From CAYSRJ01 sp964521865 (lineage in GTDB: Bacteria > Spirochaetota > B62-G9 > DRHN01), in contig CAZFTJ010000005.1 of the NCBI GenBank assembly GCA_964521865.1, forward strand, positions 124,001-188,000: a DNA stretch of 64,000 bases. The letters run 5' to 3'. The notes below the pieces were generated by a model, which did no database searches, was not told where the DNA came from, and saw only the letters and a program-made list of their open reading frames with translations. Of this stretch, positions 35,852-44,356 are shown one piece after another (position 1 is the first letter of the stretch; each line of letters begins with the position of its first letter). The position numbers and the translations under genes are program-made.

Positions 35852-36832
35852 TTAGAGGAGGCTTTGGAGAAGCCCCGCCGCCTCCCGGCTGTTCTCTACC
35901 CTGAAGATGCCCTCGCGCACACGGGCGGCGTACGGAATACCCCTGAGGTAGCGGTGAATGTGTTTCCTTACTTCCCGTACTCCCCGTATTTCACCCTTGC
36001 TCCGTACAATGAGGGCAAGATGTTCGAGCGCCTGACGGATCCGCTGCTCGTATTCCGGAACCCCGACCTCGGGAAAATCCGGATGGGCCTTCAGCACCGC
36101 CCTTATACCTGAAAGAATCCACGGATTTCCGATGGCTGCCCTGCCGATCATTACCGCATCGCAGGCGGTCTGTTCGATCATCTTCGCCGCATCGCACGCT
36201 GTTTGTATGTCTCCGTTGCCGCACACCGGAATACCGGCCTTCTCCTTCACCAGAGCGATATACTCCCACCTGGCCCTGCCGGTGTATCTCTGTGCCGCCG
36301 TTCTCGGATGAAGGGTAATGAGCGCGGCGCCGGCCTCGCGGGCCGCATGTGCGTTTTCGACCGCAGTGATGCGGTCGTCGGAAAGGCCGAGTCTCATCTT
36401 GACCGTCACCGGAAGATCGGTTGCACTGACACAGGCTCTGATGAGAGTATAAAAACGGTCGGGGTTGTTCAAAAGCATTGCGCCTGCGCCTGTTTTGAGC
36501 ACCTTATTCACGGAACAGCCGGCGTTTATATCGATGAAATCGGCGGGATACCTGCTGCAGATATGCGCTGCCTCGGCCATCGTTCCCGGATCGGATCCGA
36601 AGAGCTGTATTCCGGCGGGCCGCTGGGACCGACCGATCTTCAGAAGGCTGAACGTCTTCGGGTTGCTTCGTACTATACCGCATGAGCTCACCATTTCGGT
36701 GCACGTCAAACCGGCGCCGAATTTCCTTCCTATGATCCGGTATGCGGCGTCTCCGACACCTGCAAGGGGCGCAAGAAATATGTTATTTTCCGTTATTAAA
36801 TTTCCTATGACTACCCTTCTCAGCAGAGACAA
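35852..36832 (-). CDS. dus: tRNA-dihydrouridine synthase (DusB-like)
   Basis: This FMN enzyme reduces uridine to dihydrouridine in the tRNA D-loop. Visible are the N-terminal LAPLAGVGD, the catalytic region DINAGCSVNKVLKTGAGA with the general-acid Cys, VKMRLG, HPRTAAQRYTG and GNGDI. Its 326 residues match DusB length. No ATG is available near the start. A TTG at 36832 is preceded by GGAAGAGG with nine-base spacing and begins just after the ispF stop, so initiation there is favoured over an upstream TTG at 36859. It is the last gene of ispD-ispF-dus. Confidence 0.92.
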   Translation of the reverse strand: MSLLRRVVIGNLITENNIFLAPLAGVGDAAYRIIGRKFGAGLTCTEMVSSCGIVRSNPKTFSLLKIGRSQRPAGIQLFGSDPGTMAEAAHICSRYPADFIDINAGCSVNKVLKTGAGAMLLNNPDRFYTLIRACVSATDLPVTVKMRLGLSDDRITAVENAHAAREAGAALITLHPRTAAQRYTGRARWEYIALVKEKAGIPVCGNGDIQTACDAAKMIEQTACDAVMIGRAAIGNPWILSGIRAVLKAHPDFPEVGVPEYEQRIRQALEHLALIVRSKGEIRGVREVRKHIHRYLRGIPYAARVREGIFRVENSREAAGLLQSLL

Positions 36833-36836
36833 TGGT

Positions 36837-37319
36837 CTACACCTCTTCCAAACTGACAATCACCTGTGCCAGTATTCCCTCACCCCTGCCGAAGGCGGTA
36901 AGCCCTTCACCAGAGGTAAAGGTTATACCGACGTCTCCGATCCGGGTGCCCGCGAGCCGGGCTACGGATGTCTTCATCTCGGCAATCTGCTCGCGCGAAA
37001 AACGCGGCCTGGCCGCTTCTATCATGATTCCCACATTGTGCACCCTGCACCCGGCAGCACGCACCATGTCGAGAGCCACCTTCAAGTACGCACGGCTGTC
37101 CGTAACACCCTGCCTGTAAAGCGGATCCGCATAGTAACCGAGAGATTCTCCGCCCGTTGCCTGGCTCAGGGCGTTGAAAAAAGCGTGCAAAACGACGTCC
37201 CCGTCGGAGTGTGCCTCCAGTCCGCCCGCATCGCTTATCCGTACTCCGCCGAGTATGAGGGGTTTGGAGAACGAGCGCTCAAACCGGTGACTGTCGCTTC
37301 CGAAACCTACGCGTACCAC
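36837..37319 (-). CDS. ispF: 2-C-methyl-D-erythritol 2,4-cyclodiphosphate synthase
   Basis: IspF cyclises CDP-methylerythritol 2-phosphate in the MEP isoprenoid pathway. The zinc ligands are visible as D9 and H11 in GSDSHRF and the His in AHSDGDVVLHAF. The C-terminal TSGEGLTAFGRGEG block is typical. A GTG at 37319 with AAGGAG six bases upstream gives 160 residues, the normal size. It overlaps the ispD stop by 13 bases, so the two are translated together. The upstream open frame would add a nonconserved extension inside ispD. Confidence 0.94.
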   Translation of the reverse strand: MVRVGFGSDSHRFERSFSKPLILGGVRISDAGGLEAHSDGDVVLHAFFNALSQATGGESLGYYADPLYRQGVTDSRAYLKVALDMVRAAGCRVHNVGIMIEAARPRFSREQIAEMKTSVARLAGTRIGDVGITFTSGEGLTAFGRGEGILAQVIVSLEEV

Positions 37320-38026
37320 ACGCTCTTCTCCTTCATTCTTCTCGTGTGTATCAATCTGGCGAGGCCGATATCCCGGGGGTAGGTTATCTTGAAGTTGTCC
37401 CGTGAGCATTCCACAAACTTGACCTTTTCATGGATCGCCTCGACGAGAGAGGTATCGTCGGTTGCCGTCAGCCCGTTCTCATACGCCGACTCAAAAGCCC
37501 TGAGCGCGATGTCGAAGCGTATAACCTGCGGTGTCTGTGCAATCCACACCTTGTTTCTGTCGGGTGTGTGGTCGATGAGCCTTCCGCCGTCGACGACCTT
37601 GATGGTATCGACAGCCCTGAACCCGAGCAGACTTGCACCGTACTCCCGCGCAGCACGCATGCACTCATCGAGCTCCGCATGGCGCACAAAAGGATTGACC
37701 GCATTGTGTATGAGCACGTATGAATCGGGCGGAAGATCCATGCCCTTCAATTTCTGCAGCATACTGTAGGTCGAGGCCTGCCGTGTTTCCCGGGCTTCGT
37801 CTATGAAGAGCAGTTTTTGTATGCCGTACCGGGACACAATACTCTTCAATCTTCCGATATCCTGCTGCCGCGCGGTTACGACTATGGAATCCACCGGACC
37901 GTAATCGGAAAATGATTTCAACGTGTAATAGATAAGCGGCTTTTTGCCCATTTTTATAAAGATCTTGTTCTCCTTCGTATGCATGCGTTCGCCGTTTCCG
38001 CCCGCACAAATAATTGCTATATTCAT
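37307..38026 (-). CDS. ispD: 2-C-methyl-D-erythritol 4-phosphate cytidylyltransferase
   Basis: IspD couples MEP with CTP. The nucleotidyltransferase fold is clear from the N-terminal GGNGERMHTKENKIF loop (basic residues for CTP), the VDTIKVVD segment and TDDTSLVE. The usual HDAxRP motif reads HNAVNP: N108 and N111 replace the Asp and Arg that in Escherichia coli IspD help bind metal and substrate. GGAAGG precedes the ATG at 38026, giving 239 residues. ispF and dus follow in the same transcript; ispE is divergent. Confidence 0.9.
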   Translation of the reverse strand: MNIAIICAGGNGERMHTKENKIFIKMGKKPLIYYTLKSFSDYGPVDSIVVTARQQDIGRLKSIVSRYGIQKLLFIDEARETRQASTYSMLQKLKGMDLPPDSYVLIHNAVNPFVRHAELDECMRAAREYGASLLGFRAVDTIKVVDGGRLIDHTPDRNKVWIAQTPQVIRFDIALRAFESAYENGLTATDDTSLVEAIHEKVKFVECSRDNFKITYPRDIGLARLIHTRRMKEKSVWYA

Positions 38027-38055
38027 ATGCACGTACCTTCCGCGTTATTTCAGCT

Positions 38056-38120
38056 TTATGGTTTTATCCATTGAAATTACGGTTCATCCGGTCTATAGCC
38101 CGTATTTCAATGTACCAATA
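38056..38120 (-). repeat. Partial copy of the dispersed ~165-bp element
   Basis: The end block TATGGTTTTATCCATT matches one end of copies 5552-5719 and 49411-49575 (which read GATAAAACCATA on the other strand), and ATGTACCA matches an inner block. The inverted-repeat half is missing. It lies in the ispD-ispE divergent gap and may contribute promoter sequence. Confidence 0.5.
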
Positions 38121-38130
38121 AACACTGCAA

Positions 38131-39018
38131 ATGGAAAACACAATTCAAAAGGCGTATGCAAAATTAAATCTCAGCCTCAACCTCTTTCCCGATCTGACGG
38201 ACAGAGGCTACTTCAGGGTGTTGTTTATAAATACGCAGGCAGCCCTGTACGATGAGGTTGCAATCCGGCAAACCGGGGAAGGCATTTCCATAAACGACCC
38301 GGTTATCGAAAAGGCGGAAAACCTCGCCCTCACCGCTGCACGATTGATGGCCGGACGATATTCGTTGCCCGGCGGTCTGGGTATCGATATCCTCAAGCGC
38401 ATTCCCGCCAGGGCCGGGCTCGGAGGCGGCTCTGCCGATGCGGCAGCCGTTATAAACGGCCTGTCCCTGCTCTTCGGCCTCCGCATGAGTTCTGAAAACC
38501 GATGCTCTCTTGCCCGGGAGCTCGGTATGGATGTATGCTACTGCGTCGTCGGCGGTCTCTGCAGGGTCGAGGATTCCGGAGACAGGGTAACAAAGCTCCC
38601 GTTCTGTATGCCTGAAATCGATACTCTTATCGCAGTCCCACGGGAAACAAAACCGTCAACAGCATGGGCCTACTCCATACTGCAAAAGGATGAGCTGGGT
38701 GCAGGGCATAAAAAAGTTCCGATCCTCCTCGATGCAATAAAAAAGAGGGATATTCCCGCCATCGCACGTAATCTTCACAACGATTTCCAGAATCCGATCG
38801 AGCAGCACTACCCGGTTACCCGTTTTGTGCGGGAAAAGATGCTCGAATCGGGAGCGCTGGGAGCACTGCTGGCAGGCTCCGGCCTTGCCGTGTTCGGCAT
38901 GTTCGGTAGCCGTGCAGCCATGAACGACGCCCGAGAGGCGCTTGAAAAAGAGGGGATGCTCTGTTTTTCCACCCGTACGGTCGCATCTGAAAAGACCGCT
39001 ACTCGAACAGCTTTGTGA
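38131..39018 (+). CDS. ispE: 4-diphosphocytidyl-2-C-methyl-D-erythritol kinase
   Basis: This GHMP-family kinase of the MEP pathway has KAYAKLNLSLN at the N-terminus (substrate Lys), the ATP loop PARAGLGGGSADAAA, the catalytic Asp in GMDVCYCVVGG and the C-terminal LLAGSGLAVFG motif. At 295 residues it is normal. With divergent ispD-ispF it completes three successive steps of the MEP pathway. Its 3' end overlaps the convergent AIR-synthase-like gene by 20 bases. Confidence 0.94.
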   Translation: MENTIQKAYAKLNLSLNLFPDLTDRGYFRVLFINTQAALYDEVAIRQTGEGISINDPVIEKAENLALTAARLMAGRYSLPGGLGIDILKRIPARAGLGGGSADAAAVINGLSLLFGLRMSSENRCSLARELGMDVCYCVVGGLCRVEDSGDRVTKLPFCMPEIDTLIAVPRETKPSTAWAYSILQKDELGAGHKKVPILLDAIKKRDIPAIARNLHNDFQNPIEQHYPVTRFVREKMLESGALGALLAGSGLAVFGMFGSRAAMNDAREALEKEGMLCFSTRTVASEKTATRTAL

Positions 39019-40018
39019 TCTCGTCCCTGCCCGAAGGGTGCACCTTCGTCCGTTTCCCCTTTTGTACCATGTAGACCGCTTCTCCCCTGTCCAGAAATTC
39101 ACCGATCGGGGTAATAGAATCCGCTCTTCCCCGCCGCTTTGCAAAAACGGATTCAAGGGCATGTCCTTCATTCTCCGGCACGGACACAAGCAGGGCTCCT
39201 GATGCGATCAGGGACCAGGGCGACAGGTTGAAGAGACGGCAGAGCTCTCTTGTTTCTTCAAATACGGGTACTCTGTCGATATACAGGTTCAAACCGATCC
39301 CGGACGCTGCCGCCATTTCATAGGCCCCGGCAAGCACTCCTCCCTCCGTCGGGTCGTGCATGCCGGTTACCCGGGTGCTGCTCCTCGCACGCCGCGCATC
39401 GTCAATAACGCTTATGCCCGGTTTCTGCAAAAACCCGATGCAGTTTTCGTAAAAGCTCCTTCCGAAATGCGACTCGACCTGGTCGCGGCGTTCCCGCGCA
39501 ATGATCGATGTTCCCTCGATTGCAACACCTTTTGTGATATACAGGCGGTCTCCAGGGCGTATTCCGCCGTTTCGTATCAGCTCCCCCTTTTTCGCCTCTC
39601 CGAGCATCGTACCGGAGAGTATGGGGGATGAAAGTCCGTGGGTGATCTCGGTATGCCCCCCGATCAGTGATATGCCGAGCTCGGCACACGCCTTTCTTAA
39701 ATCCGACATAATATCCTCGATCACCCGACACGTTGTTTTATGCTCGGACAAAAGCATCGTAACAAGGAACCAGCGGGGAGTCCCGCCCATAACGGCGATA
39801 TCGTTGGCATTGATATTCACCGCATACCACCCGATCCTTTGGGCTGCAAAGGTTATCGGGTCGCTCTTCACAATGAGATAATGACCGCCCATGTCGATGG
39901 CTGCGGCATCTTCTCCAATGCCGGGACCCACAATCACCCGCTTGTCGCGTATTTCAATCCTGCCGAGCAGCTTTTGTAAAAACTCGCTCTGCAGTTTGCC
40001 GGTCTGCAGGTACTCCAT
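38999..40018 (-). CDS. AIR-synthase-related protein (HypE-like, without HypE tail)
   Basis: The 339-residue protein has the two-domain PurM/ThiL/SelD/HypE fold: GIGEDAAAID in the N-terminal ATP-binding strand, ANDIAVMGGTPRWFL, GGHTEIT and a C-terminal domain with GMHDPTEGGVLAG. These motifs are closest to HypE and archaeal AIR-synthase-related proteins. HypE ends with a conserved Cys used for nitrile formation; this protein ends in ITKLFE, so it cannot be a normal HypE, and no hydrogenase genes are near. The phosphorylated or activated substrate is unknown. It is convergent with ispE and divergent from mobB. Confidence 0.75.
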   Translation of the reverse strand: MEYLQTGKLQSEFLQKLLGRIEIRDKRVIVGPGIGEDAAAIDMGGHYLIVKSDPITFAAQRIGWYAVNINANDIAVMGGTPRWFLVTMLLSEHKTTCRVIEDIMSDLRKACAELGISLIGGHTEITHGLSSPILSGTMLGEAKKGELIRNGGIRPGDRLYITKGVAIEGTSIIARERRDQVESHFGRSFYENCIGFLQKPGISVIDDARRARSSTRVTGMHDPTEGGVLAGAYEMAAASGIGLNLYIDRVPVFEETRELCRLFNLSPWSLIASGALLVSVPENEGHALESVFAKRRGRADSITPIGEFLDRGEAVYMVQKGKRTKVHPSGRDEITKLFE

Positions 40019-40157
40019 GGCTTTTCTTTCCGCCTTCGGTATTGTTCGGCCGACCTGCGGCCGGCCGAAGGGGGTATTTTCGCTTGCCTTATGTTGCCGT
40101 CACGTAATTTTTAATGTAGTATACATTACGGATGAGAACAAGTATTTTGGTGATGGA

Positions 40158-40709
40158 ATGAAAGCGCTCATTTTCTGCGGATGCCACAGCACCGGAAAAA
40201 CGACTCTCATAGGAAAAGCGGTACGGACGCTCACAGGGAGAGGATACTCGGTCATCACCATTAAACATACGCCGCAAGATCGTAACGGCTCCTCACATAA
40301 AAAAGAAAGCGATACCGACCTGCTTCTTGCAGCCGGATCGCGGGTTGCGATACGGGTAACTGAAAACACGGCTGTTTCATACAGGATGTTGAAAAGGGAT
40401 GAAAGGCAAAACGCTTCGTCCCTTCTTGACGCTCTGCTTGACGAAAACGATGGTGATTTTGCGCTGATCGAGGGATTCAAAAGCTACGAAGGCCCTATTC
40501 CGCGGATTGTATTCGGCCATACCCTCCGGGATATCCGGGAACTTGCAACTGCATCCACCGTTGCTTTTTCCGGATGGGAAATCGACGATCCGGCCCCGCA
40601 TGCTATCCGGACGGGTACCGGTTTTGAAATACCGTACCTCTCCACTGCCCTGGAGCCGGATAGTATTGCGGACTTTATAGAGAAACATGCACGGGATGTC
40701 GATACATAA
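40158..40709 (+). CDS. mobB: Molybdopterin-guanine dinucleotide biosynthesis protein MobB
   Basis: MobB is a small GTPase that assists molybdenum-cofactor guanylylation. The 183-residue protein has a P-loop GCHSTGKTT at residues 8-16, the IKHTPQD motif after it and the EGFKSYE Walker-B-like block. The start at 40158 places the P-loop near the N-terminus as in the family; the longer in-frame extension lacks homology. Presence of mobB implies the organism makes a molybdo- or tungsto-enzyme. No other cofactor gene is nearby. Confidence 0.87.
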   Translation: MKALIFCGCHSTGKTTLIGKAVRTLTGRGYSVITIKHTPQDRNGSSHKKESDTDLLLAAGSRVAIRVTENTAVSYRMLKRDERQNASSLLDALLDENDGDFALIEGFKSYEGPIPRIVFGHTLRDIRELATASTVAFSGWEIDDPAPHAIRTGTGFEIPYLSTALEPDSIADFIEKHARDVDT

Positions 40710-40836
40710 GCCCTGTTCGACGACGGGCAGCTTCCATATGCCTCACTCTTTCCCGAAGCAGCCTGCCGAACGGCAGGATACAGCCGTCCTGCAATCCATG
40801 GATTTTCGTAAATCCGCGCTCCCGCCTCACGCTGCA

Positions 40837-41814
40837 TCAGTCCTGTGCGAAAGCCCGATACATGAGATAATTCAAGACAGGGTGCTTTTTTTGTTTTACA
40901 GCCGGGAGGTCGAGGTCTTTCGCCATGTTCACCAGTACCCGGGCATGACCTCCAAGTCCGCGGTAGTGGCAGGAAAGCGCAATATCGAAAAGAACGGTTT
41001 TATAAAAAAAACACCTCTGTTCGGTAAAGTATGTTTTATAAAAATCGTCGATGATCAGGTCGATCCTCTCCTCGGGGCTCCTGTTCTCCAGTATGATCCT
41101 GCTCTTTTTCGCTTCATCGATCCGCGATCTGACATCCTCCGTATCCTCCCGGGATAAAACGAGCCGCACAATCTCCTCCAGGTTGAAGATGCGTTTTTCC
41201 TCGTCCGGCGAGTATATACGGGCAAGACCTGTCTGTACGATCGACAGCGCCGGATGATCGACGATTTTCGAACCGTCTGTCTTGAGAACATCGGGGAGCG
41301 ATTCAAGCCCCGACACGCGTCCGGCTTCGGTTTTCTGCAGTGCCTGATCGAGACGAAAAAGTGCATACTCGGGTGTGACGGGAAAATACGCCTCTTTCTC
41401 CTTTTCTCGAAGCTTCAACAAATAATTTTTGCTCCCCGGGCCGCTCGAAAATCGAAGCACACCCCTCTGCATGTTGACGATAAAACGATACAGGGTAAGA
41501 GACAAACCCCTGTCGTCTTCAAGGGGAATAAAAAGCCGGCTGCTTCCGATCGAATCGGGCACTGCGAGCAGCGGATCATCCGCTATTCGCATTTCCGTCC
41601 GAAGCACGGACCGCTTTTCGACCGGTTTTTTCTGCGCAATATCAATACCTCTCGACCTGAGTATATACAGGGCCTTCTTCGCCGCTTTTCTCACGGACTT
41701 TGCTTCAGCCGCATCCGAGGAGAGCTGCCACAGCTCTTCAGCAGCGCCGTCCTCAAACTGAAGCACTCCGCCCGGGTCTTCGAGAAGCATCTCTTTCAAT
41801 TCATCCCTGTTCAT
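40837..41814 (-). CDS. Hypothetical protein paired with GIY-YIG gene
   Basis: I do not recognise this 325-residue protein. It is charged, mostly helical and has no signal peptide or membrane segment. The middle (about 90-160) has a strand-rich patch, and the C-terminal third has a helical repeat-like region with several aromatic and Cys/His residues (RCFFYKT, SCHYRGLGGH). AGAAAGAG precedes its ATG, and only 12 bases separate it from the upstream GIY-YIG gene, so the two are one operon and may share a role in nucleic-acid handling. Confidence 0.65.
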   Translation of the reverse strand: MNRDELKEMLLEDPGGVLQFEDGAAEELWQLSSDAAEAKSVRKAAKKALYILRSRGIDIAQKKPVEKRSVLRTEMRIADDPLLAVPDSIGSSRLFIPLEDDRGLSLTLYRFIVNMQRGVLRFSSGPGSKNYLLKLREKEKEAYFPVTPEYALFRLDQALQKTEAGRVSGLESLPDVLKTDGSKIVDHPALSIVQTGLARIYSPDEEKRIFNLEEIVRLVLSREDTEDVRSRIDEAKKSRIILENRSPEERIDLIIDDFYKTYFTEQRCFFYKTVLFDIALSCHYRGLGGHARVLVNMAKDLDLPAVKQKKHPVLNYLMYRAFAQD

Positions 41815-41826
41815 ACACAGCTCTTT

Positions 41827-43224
41827 CTACACATATCTGATCTTTTCACGAGTGATTCTTTCAACGTTCCCTAAAAAAGCATGCAAAATGGAGATAATAT
41901 CGTCAACCGAACGGAAGCTGTCTATATCGATGGTGTTGACGCGATCTTCGTAGCGCTTCCAGTAATCGAGCGCAATGATCTTCAGCGGATCGAATACATG
42001 GTCGCGCCCCTTTTTGAGTTTCCGCACAATTTCCCGAATCCCTCTTCCCGCATCCTCCCCCGAAGCACCACCCGCTTCTTCCCCTGCTCTTGGGCCTGTA
42101 AACTCGTATTCCACGAGGGGCGACGTATTCGACAGAAAGTACAGTTTGAGGCCTTTTTGGAAGCAAAGCGGCAACACCAGTATCGTATCCTGTGTTTCCA
42201 CAATCCGTTGGGGGATCTGCACTCTCGTATTCAACGCCGGACGGTACGCGTCTATCAGTCTGTACTCCTCAATGAGCGCCTCCAGGTCCGAACCGAGCTC
42301 ACTGTACTCGATCGAGTACAGCTGGTGCAGTATGAGGGCGCGTTTTTCAATGCTCTCCTCCGAATCCCTGAAATAGGAGTTGACTCTCGCCCTCAGATTG
42401 CCGGTTTTACCGACATACACCGCCTGCCCCTCCCGATTCCTGAAGATGTACACACCGGGCGCGGAGGGCAGGCTTCGTAAAAATCCCCTGTCAAATGCAT
42501 ACTGCGCATAATTCACCTTCTTTTCGGGCCTGGCGCTCATCTCCATCAGATCGTCGACAACCTCTGCGCCTTCCCGTACCGCAGTACCGGCAATATGCTC
42601 AAATACCCGGACAAGTGTTTTTGTTTTTGAAAGGGCCGATCCCGATTCGAAATTCAGCAGGGAAAATTCACGGACGAGATCCTGCCACTTAGTAATCTTT
42701 TTTTCAGGGTATAGATGAGAAACCAATCTTTTTATGGAAAGGGTTTTTAACTCGGGGTCCAGAGGGGAGAGGGTGCGGTACAGTCTCTTCAAGCAATGGA
42801 GGCTTTTGGCATCATAGGGAACGAATACATGCATGTGCGCATCGAGAAGCATCTGCTTCACATTTTTCAGCTCGGATTCGGTCCCGCCTTTACGGATAAT
42901 GAAGGATGCGTACAGCTCGATATCGGCGAAGGGATCGGAGCCTTGTTTCGGCCGCGCAGATGTGTCCTCGATGCAGAAAAGTACGAAGGAAGCTGCTTCA
43001 ATCCGCACTCTGTCGGTATCCAGAATACGGACGGCACGCCAGACCATGCCTTTTTCATCCCTTGCAAAACGGGCGTCCCCCATGAGGATGGGCGACACGA
43101 TCCGTTCGGCCCTCCGTTCATCGATATTGCTCATCCTGAAAAAACGAACCAGTATTTCCCTGCTTGAAAACCCACTCTCCTCCCGGAGCATGGTATCATA
43201 GATTGTGTCGTTCATACTCTTCAT
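41827..43224 (-). CDS. GIY-YIG nuclease fused to a degenerate DnaQ-like exonuclease domain
   Basis: From ATG 43224 the 465-residue protein has three parts. Residues 1-70 look like a small winged helix. Residues about 76-212 follow the pattern of a DEDDh exonuclease but the catalytic residues are lost: the first motif reads FVLFCIEDTS and the usual HN..FD region reads VPYDAKSLHC. Residues 252-334 are a well-preserved GIY-YIG domain with Y259, Y270, R278, Glu near 315-319 and N332. UvrC/Cho-type incision of damaged or branched DNA is plausible. A longer N-terminal extension to 43488 is possible but lacks a ribosome site. Confidence 0.78.
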   Translation of the reverse strand: MKSMNDTIYDTMLREESGFSSREILVRFFRMSNIDERRAERIVSPILMGDARFARDEKGMVWRAVRILDTDRVRIEAASFVLFCIEDTSARPKQGSDPFADIELYASFIIRKGGTESELKNVKQMLLDAHMHVFVPYDAKSLHCLKRLYRTLSPLDPELKTLSIKRLVSHLYPEKKITKWQDLVREFSLLNFESGSALSKTKTLVRVFEHIAGTAVREGAEVVDDLMEMSARPEKKVNYAQYAFDRGFLRSLPSAPGVYIFRNREGQAVYVGKTGNLRARVNSYFRDSEESIEKRALILHQLYSIEYSELGSDLEALIEEYRLIDAYRPALNTRVQIPQRIVETQDTILVLPLCFQKGLKLYFLSNTSPLVEYEFTGPRAGEEAGGASGEDAGRGIREIVRKLKKGRDHVFDPLKIIALDYWKRYEDRVNTIDIDSFRSVDDIISILHAFLGNVERITREKIRYV

Positions 43225-43361
43225 TTCTTCTCTTTGCTTTTTGAACGTCGCTTCGACCCCGGCCTCTTCACACCGCATGCAGTCCGGACGGACGAGCTTC
43301 ATTCGGTCGACCGAAAGTCGGACGAACACAAAATTTTCATGAAAAAATCGTATGAATATAA

Positions 43362-43367
43362 TATAAT
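43362..43367 (+). promoter_or_regulatory. -10 element for the cNMP-binding gene
   Basis: A perfect TATAAT lies 42 bases before the ATG at 43410 in a strongly AT-rich stretch. No good -35 hexamer is visible at the right distance, which would fit an activator-dependent promoter. Confidence 0.4.
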
Positions 43368-43409
43368 GTATGTATGCTCGATATAAAAAAAGAATCGGGG
43401 TGAATACAT

Positions 43410-44033
43410 ATGACAGGCACTGTTCCGCTTCCTGACGAAAAAAAACAGAGGTACAACTTCTACAAGGCTGGAACACGGGTATTTTCACAGGGGGATACGA
43501 GTACCGACATATATATCCTGAAAAAAGGCGCGGTAACCGTCTGTGTCGACGACCAGATTGTGGGCCTTATCAATACCCCGGATATATTCATCGGTGAAAT
43601 GGCGTACTTTCTCGGCATCTCTCGAACCGCCACGATAGAAGCGGTTGAAGACAGCGAATTCATCGTCATTCCCGCCGAGGACCTGTATGAAAACGTTCTG
43701 AAAAACCCGCAGATAGGCATCGAGCTCATCAAAATTTTATCGGGACGTCTGGCGAATACCACAAAATACGCCACACGACTTGAAAAGGATCTTATCGATA
43801 CGAGGGCCGAGCTCAGAAAGAGTCAGGGCATCAGGGAGGAGCCCGAACCCTCGGTCGAGGACAAGCTCGTATCCCGCGGCTTCATAACCCGCACACAGCT
43901 CAATGAGTGTAAACAGGAATGTGAAAAGATGAAGAAAGAGGAAAAGGAAAGCTCGATCATGCATGTTCTCATCAACAAAAAATACCTGACCGTCGAACAG
44001 CTCATTCAGTACCTGGAAATGGAACAGGTATAA
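43410..44033 (+). CDS. Cyclic-nucleotide-binding protein with MshEN-like C-terminal segment
   Basis: Residues about 15-125 of the 207-residue protein are a cNMP-binding domain: the phosphate-binding cassette includes FIGEMAYF and the Arg in SRTATIEA. There is no DNA-binding helix-turn-helix, so it is not a CRP-type regulator. A charged helix links to a C-terminal segment (about 150-207) with the pattern of GspE/MshE N-terminal repeats (GFITRTQL..., KKYLTVEQLIQYL), though the key Arg and Gly residues are missing. A role as a cAMP or c-di-GMP-responsive adaptor is an inference. GGGGTG lies upstream of the ATG. Confidence 0.82.
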   Translation: MTGTVPLPDEKKQRYNFYKAGTRVFSQGDTSTDIYILKKGAVTVCVDDQIVGLINTPDIFIGEMAYFLGISRTATIEAVEDSEFIVIPAEDLYENVLKNPQIGIELIKILSGRLANTTKYATRLEKDLIDTRAELRKSQGIREEPEPSVEDKLVSRGFITRTQLNECKQECEKMKKEEKESSIMHVLINKKYLTVEQLIQYLEMEQV

Positions 44034-44037
44034 GCAG

Positions 44038-44268
44038 TTACCGGGGGCTATACCCTGGCTTTTTGTAGAGTCTTTCTTCATTGTTCTGTATACAGGGCCT
44101 GTACACCTTTTCCATCCACTCCTCCGGCTCGACCTCCTCGATTGCAACCGACACTGATTTTTCCTCACATGCGGCAATCCTCACAACGTCCCTCGTTATT
44201 TCCTCTGCAAGCCGTTTTTTCTGCTCTTCGGTTCTTCCCGGATAGAGTTTCACGATAATATGGGGCAT
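44038..44268 (-). CDS. 4-oxalocrotonate tautomerase-family protein
   Basis: The 76-residue protein begins MPHIIVKLYPGRT, so Pro becomes the N-terminal catalytic base after Met removal, as in the tautomerase superfamily. The core spans about 60 residues with a short extra tail. It may tautomerise an enol or dienol acid; the substrate is unknown. A GGAGGAGG ribosome site is immediately upstream. It converges with the cNMP-binding gene (four-base gap). A palindromic operator candidate lies about 100 bases upstream. Confidence 0.86.
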   Translation of the reverse strand: MPHIIVKLYPGRTEEQKKRLAEEITRDVVRIAACEEKSVSVAIEEVEPEEWMEKVYRPCIQNNEERLYKKPGYSPR

Positions 44269-44356
44269 ATTCCTCCTCCTCAGGACAATCCCGATCAATG
44301 GGTACCGCATACCGTGCGCCTGTTTTCGATAGTACTTCTTTGTGAGGAGGTTTACA

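Noticed and set aside
38999..40018. Call as true HypE (hydrogenase maturation)
   Set aside because: The essential C-terminal Cys is missing and there are no hydrogenase genes nearby.
39891..40157. In-frame extension upstream of mobB
   Set aside because: It lies antisense to the AIR-synthase-like gene start and the P-loop would be 97 residues in; ATG 40158 fits the family.
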